A program made the position numbers and the translations under genes. Positions 63,378 through 64,000 of a stretch of 64,000 nucleotides of DNA are shown piece by piece. The stretch lies in the NCBI RefSeq assembly GCF_036346855.1, contig NZ_CP107841.1:8126001-8190000 (forward strand), given 5' to 3'. The DNA is from Streptomyces europaeiscabiei (GTDB lineage Bacteria > Actinomycetota > Actinomycetes > Streptomycetales > Streptomycetaceae). The notes below the pieces were generated by a model that worked only from the letters and a program-made list of their open reading frames with translations, was not told the origin of the DNA and did no database searches. How positions within the stretch are numbered: position 1 is the stretch's first letter; each line of letters begins with the position of its first letter.

Positions 63378-64000
63378 TCAGAAGTCCCACCCGTCGTCCT
63401 CGGCCTCGTCCTTGACGGGCTCCGGGGACGCGAACGACTCGCCGACCATGCCGGCGGTCAGCGTCGTGCCGTCGGAGGGGTCGATCAGGATGAAGGAGCC
63501 GGTACGGCGGGAGTCGGCGTACGAGTCGACCGGGAGCGCCTCCGCCGTGCGGATCTTCACCCGGCCGATGTCGTTCGCGACGAGCTGTCCCGGGTGCGGG
63601 TGCAGGGACAGGTCGTCGAGCGTCAGCCGGGACGGGATGTCCTTGACGATCGCCTTGACGGTGCGGGTGCCGTGCTTGAGCAGCACCCGGTGGCCCACGG
63701 TGAGCGGCTGGTCGGCGACATGGCAGACGGTCGCCTCGATGTCCTGCGTGGTCGCGGGCGCGTCCTTGCTGGGCACGAGCAGATCGCCGCGCGAGATGTC
63801 GATGTCGTCCTCCAGCAGGAGCGTCACCGACTGCGGGGTGTACGCCGCCTGGACCGGCTCGCCGAGAAGGTCGATGCCCGTGACCTTCGTCGTACGGCCG
63901 GACGGCAGCACGGTCACCGAGTCGCCGACGCGGAACGTACCGGCCGCGATCTGGCCCGCGTAGCCCCGGTAGTCCGGGTGCTCGGCGGTCTGCGGACGGA
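63378..64000 (-). CDS. cysN: Sulfate adenylyltransferase subunit 1, CysN (C-terminal part, 5' end outside window)
   Basis: The frame is open to the window edge, so the start and GTPase domain lie beyond it. The visible 207 residues are the elongation-factor-like beta-barrel domains: AGTFRVGDSVTVLPSGRTTKVTGIDLLGE, AYTPQSVTLLLEDDIDISRGDLL, VADQPLTVGHRVLLKHGTRTVKAIV and GSFILIDPSDGTTLTAGMVGES, all typical of CysN. With CysD it makes adenosine 5'-phosphosulfate from sulfate and ATP. It lies upstream of ssuABC and the siroheme chelatase, linking sulfate activation to sulfonate uptake. Confidence 0.94.
   Translation of the reverse strand, partial: RPQTAEHPDYRGYAGQIAAGTFRVGDSVTVLPSGRTTKVTGIDLLGEPVQAAYTPQSVTLLLEDDIDISRGDLLVPSKDAPATTQDIEATVCHVADQPLTVGHRVLLKHGTRTVKAIVKDIPSRLTLDDLSLHPHPGQLVANDIGRVKIRTAEALPVDSYADSRRTGSFILIDPSDGTTLTAGMVGESFASPEPVKDEAEDDGWDF

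Overview
The window is high-GC actinobacterial chromosome, almost certainly Streptomyces. The evidence is the roughly 72 percent GC with strong third-position bias, ATGA and GTGA start-stop couplings, GTG starts, GGAGG ribosome sites, and a gene set typical of the genus: three conservon (cvn) loci, geosmin synthase, an XRE/DUF397 pair, a subtilisin-inhibitor-like protein, DUF6230/DUF6114, a SAV2148-type HEPN protein and TreYZ. No rRNA, tRNA, CRISPR array, insertion sequence or prophage was seen. It looks like chromosomal core or near-core DNA with some local decay.

Layout. 1-2308: end of a family 35 beta-galactosidase and a LacI regulator. 2451-5431: SAM-dependent methyltransferase, then a WhiJ/AbaA-like regulatory cassette (DUF397 protein, XRE regulator, divergent anti-sigma-type ATPase). 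5806-6758: decayed PfkB sugar kinase split by a palindromic element. 6796-8227: incomplete conservon (D, B and what looks like only the tail of A). 8998-10233: an acyl-CoA dehydrogenase-like protein without the usual catalytic Glu. 10746-14538: complete conservon ABCD plus a GAF protein. 15097-16143: AraC-type regulator. 16417-20497: second complete conservon ending in a CYP157-like P450 without ExxR; a convergent CYP154-like P450 follows behind a repeat patch. 22319-25238: small hypothetical protein, then the DUF6114/DUF6230 pair divergent from a secreted protein. 25340-28549: divergent AA10 LPMO and subtilisin-family protease. 28682-30497: zinc-ribbon membrane protein overlapping an ARMT1-like phosphatase. 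30733-34714: geosmin synthase, a CTP-synthase-like amidotransferase and a LysR regulator. 34947-38767: PDZ protein, metallophosphoesterase, M24 peptidase and an atypical APH-fold protein. 39121-48411: treZ, treY and glgX on the minus strand, with an FHA protein, an M14 carboxypeptidase and a protease inhibitor between treZ and treY. 48740-52216: HEPN protein, DnaQ-like exonuclease, GNAT and APH. 52350-59552: truncated sugar permease, glycosyltransferase behind a perfect palindrome, CDP-alcohol phosphatidyltransferase, MMPL transporter, DUF1697 protein, ketopantoate reductase fragment and a DinB-like protein. 59577-64000: minus-strand sulfur operon cysN (partial), ssuA, ssuB, ssuC and a sirohydrochlorin chelatase.

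How the genes work together. The conservons encode membrane-associated kinase-like, roadblock, DUF742 and small-GTPase complexes that have been compared with G-protein signalling. GlgX, TreY and TreZ convert glycogen or maltodextrin to trehalose. The last operon joins sulfate activation, sulfonate import and siroheme synthesis, the cofactor of sulfite reductase. The LPMO, the protease and the inhibitor point to an extracellular polymer-degrading lifestyle.

A recurring theme is a family of GC-rich palindromic intergenic repeats at gene ends. Two pseudogenes (sugar permease and ketopantoate reductase) break off at such repeats, and a direct pair flanks treY. The least explained elements are the two-P450 conservon with its degenerate CYP157 member, the DUF6230/DUF6114/secreted-protein module, a 12-copy 13-bp tandem array, and a palindromic operator with no local regulator.
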